Shown here one piece after another: positions 63,274 through 64,000 of a stretch of DNA of 64,000 nucleotides. The notes under the pieces are model-generated. The model was not told the DNA's origin. It made no database searches and worked only from the letters and a program-made list of their open reading frames with translations. Both the position numbers and the translations under genes were made by a program. The stretch is from Gorsachius magnificus. Its lineage: Eukaryota; Chordata; Aves; Pelecaniformes; Ardeidae. The stretch spans positions 99,815,311 to 99,879,310 of the forward strand of contig CM067082.1 of the NCBI GenBank assembly GCA_034008185.1. Reading direction: 5' to 3'. Each line of letters opens with the position of its first letter. Position 1 is the stretch's first letter.

Positions 63274-64000
63274 CTGTAGCAAGAGGAGCTTTTGGTTTGT
63301 CTTTGAGGGTTCCCAATTCAGCATTTATAACATTAAAACAACTAAGATTAAGACAACATCATGTCATAATTTCCACAATCTTATAATTAAAGTATATTAC
63401 AATAGAACCAAGCTTGCCAAAGGAAGGAAAATACAATTAAAATATTTTTGAACCAAACATTTTAGATAAGCAGCATACTAACAATAAAGGTCTCCTTCCC
63501 GAAGGAAAATGCCTCCCTACTATTTCAAAAGCACGTGAAATATTCATAATGCTGCCTTGAAAACCAGTATTTACATGAACAGTTGCAGAATATAAATGCT
63601 GCATTAATGAACCTAGGTAGCGGTAGCAACTCTGCAAATGCCACAGATGCAAATTTAAGAAAAAGAAAACTAAAGCTAAACATAAGTATGCTACCAAAAT
63701 GCTGATATACAAGGCTATGGAGGAAAACTTAATAAGGAAGAGATTTTTATTTGCATAAGAAGCTTTTAAATCACATTTTGGCTCCATATTTTGGCTTTTC
63801 ACATATCCTACTTACTAAATGGTTGTCTGGTTTATGGTTGTCTGGTTTTGGGTAAGCATTTGAGCAATAGGCAGCGTTCAGCTTCAGATTTTGGCTTTTA
63901 ATAGCCCCATCTGTAACTTTCATAAAACTTGGAAGATTTCCCTTTTTTTTGTTCTTCCCAGTTTATCTTAATACATTATTACCAAGAATATCGATTAAAT
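63274..64000. other. AT-rich end of window, no gene established
   Basis: A 121-codon minus-strand frame at 63437-63802 contains a strongly hydrophobic stretch of about 22 residues (ALYISILVAYLCLALVFFF). AT-rich DNA readily encodes such stretches by chance, and no family is recognised. A 15-bp direct duplication lies at 63821-63850. Confidence 0.45.
63821..63850. repeat. 15-bp tandem duplication
   Basis: GGTTGTCTGGTTTAT is followed directly by GGTTGTCTGGTTTTG. It is a small slippage duplication of non-repetitive sequence. Confidence 0.85.

Noticed and set aside
63437..63802. Membrane-helix-like frame thought at first to resemble a scavenger-receptor class A transmembrane exon
   Set aside because: The resemblance is limited to a hydrophobic stretch and a few residues. 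There is no matching donor site and no downstream coiled-coil or collagen exon in phase.
1..64000. CRISPR arrays, prophage, operons or other prokaryotic systems
   Set aside because: No regularly spaced repeats, no long tightly packed frames and no ribosome-binding pattern. CR1 and avian LTR sequences show the DNA is a vertebrate nuclear genome.

Overview
The window looks like vertebrate nuclear DNA, most likely from a bird. It is AT-rich over almost its whole length. The recognisable repeats are 5'-truncated CR1 retrotransposons, including one whose 3' end carries the ATTCTATG 8-mer tail typical of avian CR1, and two remnants of an avian LTR family. There are no Alu, B1 or L1 sequences. There is no operon-like layout and no bacterial signal, and nearly all short open frames look like chance. 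I cannot name the species. The LTR family is one I associate with modern (neoavian) birds, but that is from memory.

Layout. From 1 to about 47.3 kb the window is a gene desert or part of a very long intron. It is interrupted by an LTR-like fragment (5.64-6.00 kb), a GC-raised block (8.2-8.9 kb), a CR1 on the plus strand (8.97-9.38 kb), a recent 59-bp tandem duplication (18.8 kb), a CR1 on the minus strand (19.3-19.8 kb), and a layered set of three old CR1 pieces (29.0-29.6 kb). Two AT-rich, TAAT-dense stretches (16.5-16.7 and 26.05-26.26 kb) resemble conserved non-coding elements, but only a genome alignment could show this.

From 47.3 to 50.1 kb the character changes sharply. A purine pentamer repeat is followed by a small CpG-rich block with a TATA-like box on the plus strand. 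Next comes a 180-codon frame with a single internal stop, a triplicated unit of about 175 bp in which each copy holds a 3'-splice-site-like tract, and a CTT microsatellite. The longest CR1 in the window (minus strand) follows directly. This island is the best candidate for something undescribed: a promoter with a decayed or lineage-specific gene, or a GC-rich insertion.

From 51 to 64 kb the sequence is AT-rich again. It holds an unusually long open frame (54.2-54.9 kb), a second copy of the LTR family with its 3' end and poly-A signal (58.52-58.87 kb), and a few exon-like open segments on the minus strand (60.9-63.3 kb). I recognise no protein in these segments, and their splice phases do not join into one reading frame.

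No functional protein-coding gene, tRNA, rRNA, CRISPR array or known ncRNA can be supported from the sequence alone. The only recognisable protein-coding matter is decayed CR1 ORF2.
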